Assembly (NCBI RefSeq): GCF_003337425.1
Contig: NZ_QPJU01000001.1
Coordinates: forward strand, 566,916-630,915
DNA from: Extensimonas vulgaris
Lineage (GTDB): Bacteria > Pseudomonadota > Gammaproteobacteria > Burkholderiales > Burkholderiaceae_C
Length of the DNA: 64,000 nt
Reading direction: 5' to 3'
Shown here: piece after piece, positions 1 to 9,104 of the stretch
How positions within the stretch are numbered: position 1 is the stretch's first letter
Layout of the letters: each line of letters starts with the position of its first letter
Made by a program: the position numbers and the translations under genes
The notes under the pieces: model-generated
Database searches by the model: none
Told to the model about the DNA's origin: nothing
The model's input: only the letters and a program-made list of their open reading frames with translations

Positions 1-345
1 AACACCGTGGCGCCGATCGCGCTCACGCGCATGACCGAAGACTTGATCTCCCCCGACGTCAAGCCCCGGCTCAAACCCGAGTACGTGTCATCCATGGTGG
101 CGTGGTTCTGCGCGCCCGAAAACCAGGCCACCGGGGACATCGTCGAAGTGGGCGCGGGCTACTACGCGCGCGTGCAAATCATGGAAGGCGAAGGCGTGCT
201 GCTGGGCGACGGCCAAGTGCCCACGCCCGAAGAAGTGCGCGACCACTACGCGCGCATCTGCGACATGCGCGGCGCCAAGCCCTTCGAGTCGGCCAACGAG
301 GTCATGCGCCGCGTGTTCGGTGAAATCCAGCGGCCGAGCAAATAA
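1..345 (+). CDS. SDR-family oxidoreductase, C-terminal part (cut by window start)
   Basis: The open frame runs into the left edge, so only the last 114 codons are visible and no start can be given. The remaining text (NTVAPIALTRM near the start, then a GDIVEVGAGYY stretch) matches the C-terminal third of short-chain dehydrogenases of the 3-hydroxyacyl-CoA dehydrogenase / multifunctional-enzyme type, where the segment after the catalytic Tyr-x3-Lys closes over substrate and cofactor. The catalytic residues lie outside the window. It is convergent with hslO. Family assignment is reasonable; substrate is unknown. Confidence 0.6.
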   Translation, partial: NTVAPIALTRMTEDLISPDVKPRLKPEYVSSMVAWFCAPENQATGDIVEVGAGYYARVQIMEGEGVLLGDGQVPTPEEVRDHYARICDMRGAKPFESANEVMRRVFGEIQRPSK

Positions 346-439
346 ACACGCGAGACCTGGCGCCCGGGCTTCATCTCGGACACCGCCACGATGGCTGTTT
401 GGGGGTTCATCAGGTCTCCTTTTGTCGTCGTCCAACATT

Positions 440-1453
440 TCACTGCAGCCCCTGCGGCCCTGGTGGCGCAAAAGGTGCATCCGGCACATCGGGCGAGGCT
501 GCAAAAATCTGCGCCACATCGACGGCGTCGAAGTGGTACTGCTGGCCGCAGAACTCACAACCCACCTCGACCTCGCCGCGCTCGGCCAGAATGCTTTCGC
601 ACTCGTCCCGCCCCAGGCTGCGCAGCATGGCGCTCACGCGCTCACGGCTGCAGCTGCAGGCAAAACGCGGCCCGCGCGCGCCCTGCAAGGGCTCGAAGCG
701 CAGCAGGTTTTCTTCCCAGAACAGGCGGTGCAAGATGGTGTCCGCGTCGAGCGTGAGCAGTTCCTCGCGCGTGAGACTCGCAGCCAGGTGCGCAATGCGG
801 TTGTAGTCCTCGTTGGCGCCAATCTGCTCCTCGTTTTCGGCCGAGCTCAAGCGTTGCGCCAGATTGCCTTCGCCCGCCACCGGCATGCGCTGGATCAGCA
901 GGCCGGCAGCCAGCTCGTCGTTGGCGGCCAGCACCAGCACGGTGTCGAGTTGCTCGGACTGCAACATGTAGTGCTGCAGCACCTCGGACATACTCGCAAA
1001 GCTGCGATAGGACGCATCTTCGAGCGGCACGATGCCTTGATAGGCTTGTTGCCCGGCCGATTTGTCCTTGGGGTCGAGCGTGATCGCACAGCGCCCGCCG
1101 CCTGCGACGTTGAGCATCTGGGCGAGCGTGGCATCCTCGGCCACAGGGCCGCGCACCGTGGCCGTGGCGCGCAGGCTCAAATCGGGCTGCACCTCGACCA
1201 CGGCGAGCTTGACCGGGCCGTCGCCAAACACCTGCAGCACCAGTGCGCCGTTGAATTTGATGTTCGACTCCATCAGCACCGCCGCCGCGGCCATTTCACC
1301 GAGCAAGGCGCGCACCGGCGCCGGATAGGGGCCGGTGGCGGAATTGGCCGCGCGGCGCCGCAGGATGTCGCGCCAGGCATCGGTCAGACGCACGAGCATG
1401 CCGCGCACGGGCAGGCCTTCGAACAGAAATTTGTGTAATTCGGACACGCGCAA
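440..1453 (-). CDS. hslO: Hsp33 redox-regulated holdase chaperone
   Basis: 337 residues, a little longer than most Hsp33 proteins. The C-terminal zinc redox switch is complete: Cys266-x-Cys268 and Cys299-x2-Cys302. In the family these cysteines bind zinc when reduced and form disulfides on oxidative stress, unfolding the linker and switching on holdase activity in the cytoplasm. The N-terminal two thirds match the Hsp33 fold. The start used is TTG (MRVSELHKFLFEG); a GTG two codons later is also possible. A short palindromic repeat lies just upstream of the start. Identification is firm; the exact start is not. Confidence 0.93.
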   Translation of the reverse strand: MRVSELHKFLFEGLPVRGMLVRLTDAWRDILRRRAANSATGPYPAPVRALLGEMAAAAVLMESNIKFNGALVLQVFGDGPVKLAVVEVQPDLSLRATATVRGPVAEDATLAQMLNVAGGGRCAITLDPKDKSAGQQAYQGIVPLEDASYRSFASMSEVLQHYMLQSEQLDTVLVLAANDELAAGLLIQRMPVAGEGNLAQRLSSAENEEQIGANEDYNRIAHLAASLTREELLTLDADTILHRLFWEENLLRFEPLQGARGPRFACSCSRERVSAMLRSLGRDECESILAERGEVEVGCEFCGQQYHFDAVDVAQIFAASPDVPDAPFAPPGPQGLQ

Positions 1454-1462
1454 CTTTCGCTG

Positions 1463-1540
1463 GACTTACGCAAACAAGGATGCAGCAAACTGCTTTGCCA
1501 TTGGGGCGTGCGCCTTGCCTGACCCCGATTTGCGTAAGTC
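1463..1540. repeat. REP-like palindromic element, copy 1
   Basis: About 78 bp bounded by a perfect 12-bp inverted repeat, GACTTACGCAAA at the left and TTTGCGTAAGTC at the right. A diverged second copy lies at 2381-2455; both share CGCAAAC(C)AAGGATGCAGC on the left and ACCCCGATTTGCG on the right. It lies between the divergent regions upstream of hslO and downstream of the gamma-carbonic-anhydrase gene. Confidence 0.65.
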
Positions 1541-1594
1541 GTGTTTCGTTTTCGAAGGTTCAGTGGGGCAAAAAAAGAAGCGACCGCCAGCCGC

Positions 1595-2119
1595 TCACGC
1601 CAGCTTGTGCAGGCTGCGCTGGAAGCGGCGCGCGTTCTCGATGTAGTGCTGCGCACTCTGGCGCAACCCCTCGATCTGCTCGGGCGTGAGCTGGCGCACC
1701 ACCTTGGCGGGGCTGCCCAGGATCATCGAGCCATCGGGGAACTCCTTGCCCTCGGTCACGAGTGCACCCGCACCCACGAGGCAGTTCTTGCCGATTTTTG
1801 CCCCATTGAGCACCACGGCGCCTATGCCTATGAGCGACTCGTCGCCTATGGTGCAGCCGTGCAGCATGACCATGTGGCCCACCGTCACGCGCTCGCCCAC
1901 GACCAGCGGCTGGCCGGTGTCGGCATGCAGCACGCTCGCGTCCTGGATGTTGCTGCCTGCACCTACGGTGATGCTGTCGGCGTCGCCGCGCAGCACCGCG
2001 CCGCACCACACGCTCGCCTGCGCGCCCAGCGTCACGCGGCCGATCACCTGCGCGCTCTCGGCCACCCAGGCCGAATCGGCGACCTGCGGCACCATGCCGT
2101 CGAGTTCATACACTGCCAT
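1595..2119 (-). CDS. Gamma-carbonic-anhydrase-like hexapeptide protein (YrdA type)
   Basis: 174 residues of left-handed beta-helix hexapeptide repeats. The three metal-ligand histidines of the gamma class can be placed: His65 (SVLHAD), His82 and His87 (GHMVMLHG), with Arg44 before GD. Members are homotrimers that bind zinc between subunits; many YrdA-type proteins show little or no CO2 hydratase activity, so the true reaction is open. The start MAVYELDG is preceded by GGGAGA eight bases upstream, which excludes the longer frame reaching 2383. Confidence 0.85.
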   Translation of the reverse strand: MAVYELDGMVPQVADSAWVAESAQVIGRVTLGAQASVWCGAVLRGDADSITVGAGSNIQDASVLHADTGQPLVVGERVTVGHMVMLHGCTIGDESLIGIGAVVLNGAKIGKNCLVGAGALVTEGKEFPDGSMILGSPAKVVRQLTPEQIEGLRQSAQHYIENARRFQRSLHKLA

Positions 2120-2552
2120 GCTCTCGTCTCCCTGAAGCTGTTCCGCCCTGCCGCCCGGCAGGGGCCGTGCCCAATTGTAGGGATGGAACTGCGCGCACGT
2201 GCACTGCAGCCTCTGCGTGGGCGAAACCCAGTGCAAAAATCGGCTCCAGTGCTCGATACACAAGCGCAAGAAGCTCCTTTTAATATAGCAAATGATCCTT
2301 GCGGTACGGAGTCGAATCCACCCGGAGCACGGCGTGCTGCAAGCCGCGCGGCAACCTGGCTGATTTGGCGCAAACAGGGGCAACGCAAACCAAGGATGCA
2401 GCGAGGCGCTCTGCCATGCGGCGAGCGCCTCGCCTCACCCCGATTTGCGCAAGCCGTGATGGAATACGTTGCTACACAATGCTGCAGCCTTCGTCCTGCC
2501 AGAATCCTAAAATCCCTCGACCTCTTTTGGCCTGCCCCAACCCCAACCGTCC
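2120..2552. other. Intergenic region with a REP-like repeat
   Basis: 433 bp between the divergent carbonic-anhydrase-like gene and the first EAL/HDOD gene. Its only clear structure is the repeat at 2381-2455. I found no convincing gene or promoter pair in the rest. Confidence 0.5.
2381..2455. repeat. REP-like palindromic element, copy 2
   Basis: Diverged copy of the element at 1463-1540. Its centre folds into a perfect 11-bp stem, GCGAGGCGCTC / GAGCGCCTCGC, around an 11-base loop. The corresponding stem in copy 1 is decayed. Confidence 0.65.
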
Positions 2553-3809
2553 ATGTCCACTCCAGCCGCGACCTCTACTGTGACGTCTGTCCAGGGGCCA
2601 TTTGCCGTCACCATGATTGCACGCCAGGCCATCGTGAACGCCCAGCAGGCCGTGATAGGTCATGAATTGTTCAACCGCGCCCGCTCGAGTGGGGAGCACA
2701 CGGCGGCAAGCGATGTCATCTTGGTGTTTGCCACCTTGTCGCACACCGGCACAGAGGACTTGCTGGGCAACAAGCTCATCTTCATCAACTGCACGCATGA
2801 AAGTCTCTCGGGCGGCCACCTCGAGCTACTCAATCCAGAGCAAATCGTGCTCGAAATCCCTCCACTGGGCCACACTGCCGTCGATGAAGTCCATGCCCGC
2901 CTGCCCATTCTCAGTGCCCTGCGTGAACGCGGCTTTCGCCTTGCCTTCAACCACACGGTGCTCGAGTCGGCCTATGCCCCTTGGCTGTCTCTGGCCGACT
3001 ACATCAAGCTCGACTTGTCCATACTGGCCCCAGATCAGCTCGCCGTGCTCGTGCGCTATGCAACGCGCAATTCCAAGGCCCAACTGATCGCAGAAAAAGT
3101 AGAAACCGCCCAGCAGTATGACTTGGCCTCGCAGCAGGGTATCGGGCTTTTCCAGGGCTATTGGTTCGCACGCCCGACCCTCATGGAGACGCGCGTGCTC
3201 ACTCCTGCCCAGACCAGCATCATCGAACTCATCAACAAAGTGCGTCAACAAGCCAGCACCGAAGAAATTGAAGAGGTGCTCAAGAAAGACCCGAGCCTGG
3301 CCTTCAACCTGCTGCGCCTGATCAACTCCGCTGGCCTGGGCTTGCGCCATGAGATCACTTCATTGCGCCAGGCCGTGCTGCTGTTGGGTCTCAAAAAACT
3401 GTTCCGCTGGGCAGCCTTGCTGCTGACTGCCACGCGCGCGAGTGGGACACCTTCTCCCCTTGCGCACACCGCCGTGGTACGGGGTCGGCTCATGGAATTG
3501 CTGGCGCAGCAAATCCTCACGCAAGAGGACGCCGATCAAGCCTTCGTGACAGGCATTTTCTCTTTGCTCGATGTGATGCTTGGCATGCCCATGGCCTCTG
3601 CGGTGCGCTTGCTGAACCTGCCTACCAGGGTCACCAGCGCACTGCTGCGGCATGAAGGTTCGCTGGGTGACTTGCTTACCCTGGCTGAGGCTTGCGAAAT
3701 GGGCGACGACTCGGCCTTCGACCGCGCCGCGCACAATTTGCACCTCACGAGCCAACAGATCAACCTCGCACACTTGCAAGCACTCGCGTGGGCCGATCAG
3801 CTCGACTGA
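2553..3809 (+). CDS. Degenerate EAL plus HDOD signalling protein, first of a tandem pair
   Basis: 418 residues, similar to YuxH-type EAL-HDOD proteins. The N-terminal half keeps the EAL frame (HELFNR for the EAL motif, IKLDLS, AEKVET, FQGYWF) but lacks the DDFGTG metal and loop-6 motif (here AFNHTVL). Cyclic-di-GMP hydrolysis is therefore unlikely. The C-terminal half is an HDOD domain with the usual KDPSLAFNLLRLIN segment. Such proteins act as protein-interaction regulators of motility, chemotaxis or c-di-GMP networks. The next gene is a close paralogue, so a tandem duplication is inferred. The exact role is unknown. Confidence 0.8.
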   Translation: MSTPAATSTVTSVQGPFAVTMIARQAIVNAQQAVIGHELFNRARSSGEHTAASDVILVFATLSHTGTEDLLGNKLIFINCTHESLSGGHLELLNPEQIVLEIPPLGHTAVDEVHARLPILSALRERGFRLAFNHTVLESAYAPWLSLADYIKLDLSILAPDQLAVLVRYATRNSKAQLIAEKVETAQQYDLASQQGIGLFQGYWFARPTLMETRVLTPAQTSIIELINKVRQQASTEEIEEVLKKDPSLAFNLLRLINSAGLGLRHEITSLRQAVLLLGLKKLFRWAALLLTATRASGTPSPLAHTAVVRGRLMELLAQQILTQEDADQAFVTGIFSLLDVMLGMPMASAVRLLNLPTRVTSALLRHEGSLGDLLTLAEACEMGDDSAFDRAAHNLHLTSQQINLAHLQALAWADQLD

Positions 3810-3849
3810 GCAGTAACACTTGAACACAATTTGAAGCAAGAAGCCTAGA

Positions 3850-5190
3850 ATGGGACGCTCATGCATTGCCAACCTTATGCTTCCCATGCCAAGCCCCGCT
3901 GACTCCACAGACATTGCCGCCCCCTCCGCCCTGCCGGATTTCGGGGCTGCGCCCGACGCGCAAGCGTCGAACCAGGCCATCATCGCACGCCAGCCCATCG
4001 TCGACGCGCAGCGCGCCGTCTATGGCTACGAGCTATTCGACCGCACCACCGCTTCGAACCACCACACGGCGGCCAGCGACGCCGCCTTGCTGTTCAACGC
4101 GCTCTCCAACGCCGGAACCGAAGCCTTGGTGGGCAAGAAAACGGTTTTCATCAACTGCACCCATGAGAGTCTGGCTGGTGGCCATCTGGAGCTCATTCAT
4201 CCCGACAAAGTCGTGCTCGAGATCCCCCCTCTCGCCGTCGATGCCAGCGCACAAAACATCGAGGGCCGCATTGCTGCGCTGCAGGCCCTGCGCCAGCGCG
4301 GCTTCAGACTGGCTTTCGACCAGCAGGTTCTACGCCGTCCCTACGCCAGCTGGCTGCCCCTCGCGAGCTTCATCAAGCTAGACATGCAGGCCTTGAAGCC
4401 AGAACTTGCCGCCCCATTGGTGCAATTCGCCCGCGCGCACAGCCAAGCCACACTCGTCGCAGAAAAGGTCGAGACCGCCGAGCAATTCCAGCGCATGGCC
4501 GATCTCGGGGTCACACTGTTCCAGGGATTTTGGTTCGCCCAGCCCGTCCTGGTGTCCACCACCATCGCCAAGCCCGCGCAAGCCAATGTCATCCAGCTCA
4601 TCAACCTGGTGCGCAAACAGGCCAGCACGGCAGAGATCGAAGAAATCCTCAAACGCGATCCGGCCCTGTCGTTCAATCTGCTGCGCTTCATCAACTCCTC
4701 TGGGTTTGGCCTATCGTGCGAAGTGACTTCGTTTCGCCACGCAGTGATGATCCTCGGCCTGAAAAAACTCTTTCGCTGGGCGGCGCTGCTTCTGACCACC
4801 TCTCGCGCCGATGGCACGGCTCCCGCAGTGGGCACTACGGCCGTCGTGCGCGGCAGGCTCATGGAATTGCTGGCCGCCGAATTGTTGCCCCCAGAGGAGT
4901 GCGACAACGCCTTTGTCGTAGGCGTGTTTTCCTTGCTCGACGTCATGCTCGGCATACCCCTGGAAAAGGCACTGCAATCCGTAGCCTTGCCAGACACGGT
5001 GACCGACGCGCTTCTGCATCACAAGGGCGTGTTCGCGCCATTTCTTGCGCTCACCAAAGCCTGCGAGAGTGGCGATGAGGAGAGCTTCGCCCGGCTCGCG
5101 CAGGAATTGCACCTCACCAACCGGCAAGTCAATTGGGCGCATCTACAGGCCCTGGCCTGGGCCGAGAGCCTGGGCGAAGAAGCGATGTGA
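3850..5190 (+). CDS. Degenerate EAL plus HDOD signalling protein, second of a tandem pair
   Basis: 446 residues with the same architecture as the gene 40 bp upstream: YELFDR replaces the EAL motif, AFDQQV replaces DDFGTG, then AEKVET and FQGFWF. A C-terminal HDOD domain follows. It has an N-terminal extension of about 35 residues compared with its neighbour. The start at 3850 has a weak AGAAG in front; later in-frame ATGs at 3877 and 3886 are possible. The pair is probably co-transcribed. The missing metal-binding motif argues against phosphodiesterase activity. Confidence 0.78.
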   Translation: MGRSCIANLMLPMPSPADSTDIAAPSALPDFGAAPDAQASNQAIIARQPIVDAQRAVYGYELFDRTTASNHHTAASDAALLFNALSNAGTEALVGKKTVFINCTHESLAGGHLELIHPDKVVLEIPPLAVDASAQNIEGRIAALQALRQRGFRLAFDQQVLRRPYASWLPLASFIKLDMQALKPELAAPLVQFARAHSQATLVAEKVETAEQFQRMADLGVTLFQGFWFAQPVLVSTTIAKPAQANVIQLINLVRKQASTAEIEEILKRDPALSFNLLRFINSSGFGLSCEVTSFRHAVMILGLKKLFRWAALLLTTSRADGTAPAVGTTAVVRGRLMELLAAELLPPEECDNAFVVGVFSLLDVMLGIPLEKALQSVALPDTVTDALLHHKGVFAPFLALTKACESGDEESFARLAQELHLTNRQVNWAHLQALAWAESLGEEAM

Positions 5191-5197
5191 GAGCGAA

Positions 5198-5656
5198 TCA
5201 TCCGCCCCGGGCGCGCGCAAGCACCTGCGCTACGCCTTGATTTGCAAGCGCGTCGGCGCGCTCGTTGCCCGGATCGCCCGAATGTCCGCGAATCCAGCGC
5301 CACTCGATGCGGTGTCCGCGCTCGCGCACGAGCGCGTCAAGCTGCTGCCACAAGTCCACGTTCTTCACCGGCTGCCCTGACGCGGTGCGCCAGCCTTTGG
5401 CCTTCCAGCCCGCAAGCCATTCGGTGATGCCCTTGCGCACGTACTGGCTGTCCAGGTGCAGCGTCACGGCGCACGGGCGCTTGAGCGCCGCGAGCGCCTC
5501 AATCACGGCGCGCAGTTCCATGCGGTTGTTGGTGGTATCGGGTTCTCCGCCGAACAGCTCCTTTTCGTGGCTGCCCGAGCGCAGCCACACGCCCCAGCCA
5601 CCCGGGCCCGGGTTGCCCTTGCAGGCGCCATCGGTATAAATCTCTACGTGGTTCAA
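5198..5656 (-). CDS. rnhA: Ribonuclease HI
   Basis: 152 residues. The catalytic carboxylates are all present: Asp9, Glu47, Asp69 and Asp135, with His125 in the [12 protein letters not shown] loop. RNase HI cuts the RNA strand of RNA-DNA hybrids (R-loops, Okazaki primers) with Mg2+ in the cytoplasm. The start is a TTG giving [10 protein letters not shown]; it overlaps the stop of the upstream methyltransferase gene as TTGA, so the two are probably translationally coupled. Confidence 0.93.
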   Translation of the reverse strand: MNHVEIYTDGACKGNPGPGGWGVWLRSGSHEKELFGGEPDTTNNRMELRAVIEALAALKRPCAVTLHLDSQYVRKGITEWLAGWKAKGWRTASGQPVKNVDLWQQLDALVRERGHRIEWRWIRGHSGDPGNERADALANQGVAQVLARARGG

Positions 5657-6498
5657 TGCTTTTCCTTGTCCAAACGAGCGGCATGGAGCCCACGCGCCCG
5701 ATCGCCGCCAGGCCCCGCGTCCGCCCCGCGCAGCCGCGCCACCGGCATGGACGCCGCGGCCCGCTGGGGCGCGGCACGCCACGTGGGTTCGAGCAAGCGC
5801 ATGCCATGCACCCGCTTCACGGCCACGATGAAATACACGGCCCCCAAGACGGGCCAGGCGCGCGCGCCAAGTGCGTCCATCCAGGCCAAGCGCTCGAGCC
5901 ACTGGCTGCCGCGCACGGCTGGCCGGTAGCAGCCGAATTGCGCCGATTCGACCTCGAAACTCAGCAGCCGCAGCCAGTCGCGCAGGCGCCGGTAGGCGAT
6001 GAATTCCGCCACGCCGGGCACGAAGCGCCCGCCCCAGCCCATGCGCTCCCACCAGCACGAGCGCATCTGGCGCAGGCCCCACAGGCTCAGCGTATGCAGG
6101 CCGCTGATGATCACGCGGCCCTCGGGCACGAGCACGCGCTCGACCTCGCGCAGCGTGGTGTGTGGGTCGATGCTGCGCTCCAGCGTGTGCGGCAGCAGCA
6201 CCAAATCCAGACTTTGCGCGGCAAAAGGCAAGGCCGCGGGATCGGCGAGCAGCGCCGGGCGCACACCGGACAGGGAATGCGCCGCCAGCGCAGCCACGCC
6301 CTCCTGCCCCAGCGCCAGCCAGCGGTGCGGCATGCGGTTGCAACGCAGCCCGTCGAGCTGCGGCAGGCCCAGCTGCAGGCTGTGGTAGCCAAACACGTCG
6401 GCCACCGCGGCATCGAAGCGTGCCTGCTCCCAAGCCAGCAGGTAGCGACCGGCAGGGCTGTCGAACCAAGCCGGGTCGAAAGAACTTAACGCATCCAT
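5653..6498 (-). CDS. Class I SAM-dependent methyltransferase
   Basis: 281 residues with a methyltransferase-11-like middle: [15 protein letters not shown] followed by [18 protein letters not shown], the post-motif region in which a catalytic or structural helix follows the SAM-binding strands. The classic glycine-rich motif I is poorly conserved. Betaproteobacteria often carry a gene of this kind between rnhA and gloB, as here. It is leftward, overlaps rnhA by 4 bases and is divergent from gloB. The substrate is unknown. Confidence 0.75.
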   Translation of the reverse strand: MDALSSFDPAWFDSPAGRYLLAWEQARFDAAVADVFGYHSLQLGLPQLDGLRCNRMPHRWLALGQEGVAALAAHSLSGVRPALLADPAALPFAAQSLDLVLLPHTLERSIDPHTTLREVERVLVPEGRVIISGLHTLSLWGLRQMRSCWWERMGWGGRFVPGVAEFIAYRRLRDWLRLLSFEVESAQFGCYRPAVRGSQWLERLAWMDALGARAWPVLGAVYFIVAVKRVHGMRLLEPTWRAAPQRAAASMPVARLRGADAGPGGDRARGLHAARLDKEKH

Positions 6499-6573
6499 GC
6501 AGGTGCCGCCCGAAAAACCCTTTGCCGCTCACCGGGCACTTGCAGCACCGCGGTTTTTATAATCTCCAGGACC

Positions 6574-7518
6574 ATGAAGCTCATTCCTCTACCTGCGTTT
6601 AGCGACAACTACCTTTGGCTGCTCCACGATGAGGCAGGCCAAGCCTTGGTCGTCGATCCTGGAGATGCCGCACCGGTTCAAGACGCCCTCCAGCGCCTAG
6701 GAGCCTGTCCGACTTTGGGCGTCGATAGCGAGAAGGCGCCCCAGCGTGACCAGTTTTTGCCGGATTCGCCGCCCCATAGCGGGACTATGGGGCAAGAAGA
6801 CGGTAAAAAATGGGCCGCTGCGGCGCATTCGCAGCCGACGATTCCAAAGTCCGACAGGCTCCTAGGGCTGCAATTGCGCGCAATTTTAGTCACGCACCAC
6901 CACCCCGACCATGTCGGCGGCGTGGCCGCGCTGCGCGACGCCACCGGGGCGCAGGTCTATGGCCCGGCGCGCGAAACCGTCCCCGAGCCGCTCGTGCGGC
7001 TGCAGCAAGGCGACACCGTCGAAGTGCTGGGCCTGCGCTTTGCGGTGCTCGACGTGCCGGGCCACACGGCGGGGCATATCGCGTTTTTCGCGCCCGAGGC
7101 CGAAGGCGGGCCACTGCTGTTTTGCGGCGACACCTTGTTTTCCGGCGGCTGCGGGCGGCTGTTCGAGGGCACGCCTGCGCAAATGCTCGCCTCGCTCGAC
7201 CAGCTGGCAGCGCTGCCCGACGCCACGCGCGTGTGCTGCGCGCATGAATACACGCTCTCGAACCTGAAATTCGCGCGCGCCGTGGAGCCCGACAACCAGG
7301 CCCTGCGCGACTACCAGCAGCGCTGCGAAGACCTGCGCGCCCAGGGCCTGCCCACCTTGCCCTCGACCATCGCACTCGAGCGCGCCATCAACCCGTTTTT
7401 GCGCACGCGCGAAGCCGCCGTGGCGGCCGCCGCGCAGCGCCACGACCCTGCCGTGAACCCTGCCGACCCCGTTGCCGTGCTGGCCGCACTGCGCGCATGG
7501 AAAAACGGCTTTCAATGA
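6574..7518 (+). CDS. gloB: Hydroxyacylglutathione hydrolase (glyoxalase II) with an in-frame palindromic insert
   Basis: 314 residues; without the insert it would be 259, near the family's usual length. It hydrolyses S-lactoylglutathione to lactate and glutathione in methylglyoxal detoxification. The dinuclear metal motif is intact: His108, His110, Asp112 and His113 in THHHPDH, with later ligand motifs GHTAGH, FCGDTLF and AHEYTL. Residues about 44-98 are not GloB sequence: they are encoded by a CTAG-flanked inverted-repeat element (net gain 165 bp, exactly 55 codons) inserted in the loop before the metal motif. Removing it restores QRLGLQLRAILVTHHH. Activity is plausible but not certain. Confidence 0.92.
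   Translation: MKLIPLPAFSDNYLWLLHDEAGQALVVDPGDAAPVQDALQRLGACPTLGVDSEKAPQRDQFLPDSPPHSGTMGQEDGKKWAAAAHSQPTIPKSDRLLGLQLRAILVTHHHPDHVGGVAALRDATGAQVYGPARETVPEPLVRLQQGDTVEVLGLRFAVLDVPGHTAGHIAFFAPEAEGGPLLFCGDTLFSGGCGRLFEGTPAQMLASLDQLAALPDATRVCCAHEYTLSNLKFARAVEPDNQALRDYQQRCEDLRAQGLPTLPSTIALERAINPFLRTREAAVAAAAQRHDPAVNPADPVAVLAALRAWKNGFQ
6697..6865. repeat. CTAG-flanked MITE-like element inside gloB
   Basis: Terminal inverted repeats GAGCCTGTCCGACTTTGG (left) and the complement of GAGCCTGTCGGACTTTGG (right) differ at one base. Both ends abut CTAG (6697-6700 and 6862-6865), consistent with a 4-bp target duplication. Inside is a second perfect palindrome, GCCCCATAG / CTATGGGGC. A shorter copy lies at 26193-26298. 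No transposase is encoded, so this is a non-autonomous element; CTAG duplication is typical of some IS5-family transposases, which is inference. Confidence 0.85.
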
Positions 7519-9077
7519 GCTGGCTGCGCTGGGCCCTGCTCGCCGGCTTGCTGTGGCTGGCGGGGTGTGCGACGACGGGCTCCCCGGGCGATCCTGCAGC
7601 CGGCAGCGACGGCACGCCATCATCCCCGACTGCCGCGCCCGGCAACGCAGCGCAATACCCGAGCGGCTCGCTGCGCCCCATCACACCCGGCGAGGCCGCG
7701 CGCGGCGGCGTCGCCTCGCTCACGGCGCCCGTCGATCTGTGGGATCGCATCCGCCGCGGCTTTGCCATGCCCGATCTGCAGGACGACCTGGTGCAGGACC
7801 GCATCCAGTGGTACAGCGCCCGCCCCGACTACCTGCAGCGCATGACGCTGCGCTCGAGCAAGTACCTGTTTTACATCGTCGAAGAGCTCGAGCGCCGCGG
7901 CATGCCCACTGAACTCGCGCTGCTGCCTTATGTGGAGAGCGCCTTCAACCCGCAAGCCGTCTCGAGCGCCAAGGCTGTCGGCATGTGGCAGTTCATGCCG
8001 GCCACGGGCACGACCTTCGACCTCAAGCAAAACGCCTTCCGCGACGACCGGCGCGACGTGCTCGCCTCCACGCGCGCCGCACTCGACTACCTGCAAAAGC
8101 TCTACGGCATGTTTGGCGACTGGCATCTGGCGCTGGCCGCGTACAACTGGGGCGAAGGCAACGTGGCCCGCGCCATCGCGCGCAACCAGAAAGCCGGGCT
8201 GGGCATCAAGTACACCGACCTGAACCTGCCCGCCGAAACGCGCATGTACGTGCCCAAGCTGCTGGCCGTCAAAAACATCATCGCGAATCCCGACAGCTTC
8301 CACGCCGAGCTCGCACCGATCGAAAACCACCCGTATTTCCAAACCGTGGAGATCAAGCGCGACATCGACGTGGCGCTGGTCGCCAAGCTCGCGGGCATCC
8401 GCGAGGAGGACTTTCGCGCGCTCAATCCGTCGTTTCACCGCCCCACGATCTTCGCCGCCGGCACGCCGCGCATCCTGCTGCCGTGGGACAACGCGCGCGT
8501 GTTCGAGCGCAACCTCGAGGCCTACGACCAGGGCGAATACGCGAGCTGGACGGTCTGGACCGCGCCTGCGACCATGACAGTGGCCGAGGCCGCGCAGCGC
8601 GTGGGCATGAGCGAGAGCGACCTGCGCAGCGTCAACAACATCCCGCCGCGCATGCTCATCCGTGCGGGCTCGGCGCTGCTCGTGCCGCGCAGCGCCACGC
8701 GCAACGACGACGTTCCCGGCCAAATCGCCGACAACGGCCAGCTGCTTCTGGCCCCCGAAATCGTCACGCGCCGCACCGTCGTGGGCGCACGCAAGGGTGA
8801 CACCGTGGCGCGCCTGGCGCAACGCTACCGCCTGAGCGCCGCGCAGGTAGCGCAGTGGAACGACACCAAAATCAACGCCTCCTTCAAGGCCGGCCAGCCC
8901 GTCGTGCTGTTCGTGCCCGTGCGTATGCTGGGCACCAGCACCCCTGCCACAACCCACCGACCGGCAGCGCGCGCCGGCGAGCCTGCGCGCAAAAAATCCG
9001 TCTCCACCGCAAAACGCAGCGCCAGACCCGCGACCTCTGCCAAGCCGCGCATAACGGCCAAGGCTGCACGCCGCTGA
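7515..9077 (+). CDS. mltD: Membrane-bound lytic murein transglycosylase D-like, LysM lipoprotein
   Basis: 520 residues from the ATG that overlaps the gloB stop as ATGA. A lipobox (LLWLAGC) places the acylated cysteine at residue 18, so it is an outer-membrane-anchored periplasmic enzyme. The GH23 domain carries catalytic Glu141 (YVESAFNP) followed by GMWQFMPATG and the AAYNWGEGNV segment. Two C-terminal LysM-like repeats, about residues 350-400 and 430-475, bind peptidoglycan. It cleaves the MurNAc-GlcNAc bond to give 1,6-anhydro-muropeptides. The tail is Lys/Arg/Ala-rich. The longer start at 7497 is rejected because the signal peptide begins at MSWLRW. Confidence 0.9.
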   Translation: MSWLRWALLAGLLWLAGCATTGSPGDPAAGSDGTPSSPTAAPGNAAQYPSGSLRPITPGEAARGGVASLTAPVDLWDRIRRGFAMPDLQDDLVQDRIQWYSARPDYLQRMTLRSSKYLFYIVEELERRGMPTELALLPYVESAFNPQAVSSAKAVGMWQFMPATGTTFDLKQNAFRDDRRDVLASTRAALDYLQKLYGMFGDWHLALAAYNWGEGNVARAIARNQKAGLGIKYTDLNLPAETRMYVPKLLAVKNIIANPDSFHAELAPIENHPYFQTVEIKRDIDVALVAKLAGIREEDFRALNPSFHRPTIFAAGTPRILLPWDNARVFERNLEAYDQGEYASWTVWTAPATMTVAEAAQRVGMSESDLRSVNNIPPRMLIRAGSALLVPRSATRNDDVPGQIADNGQLLLAPEIVTRRTVVGARKGDTVARLAQRYRLSAAQVAQWNDTKINASFKAGQPVVLFVPVRMLGTSTPATTHRPAARAGEPARKKSVSTAKRSARPATSAKPRITAKAARR

Positions 9078-9104
9078 CGCCCCACCCACCTCTTTGCTGA
9101 CCTC

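Noticed and set aside
6558..6563. TATAAT just before gloB as a -10 element
   Set aside because: It lies 11 bases from the start codon and would remove the ribosome-binding stretch from the mRNA; no -35 at a proper distance.
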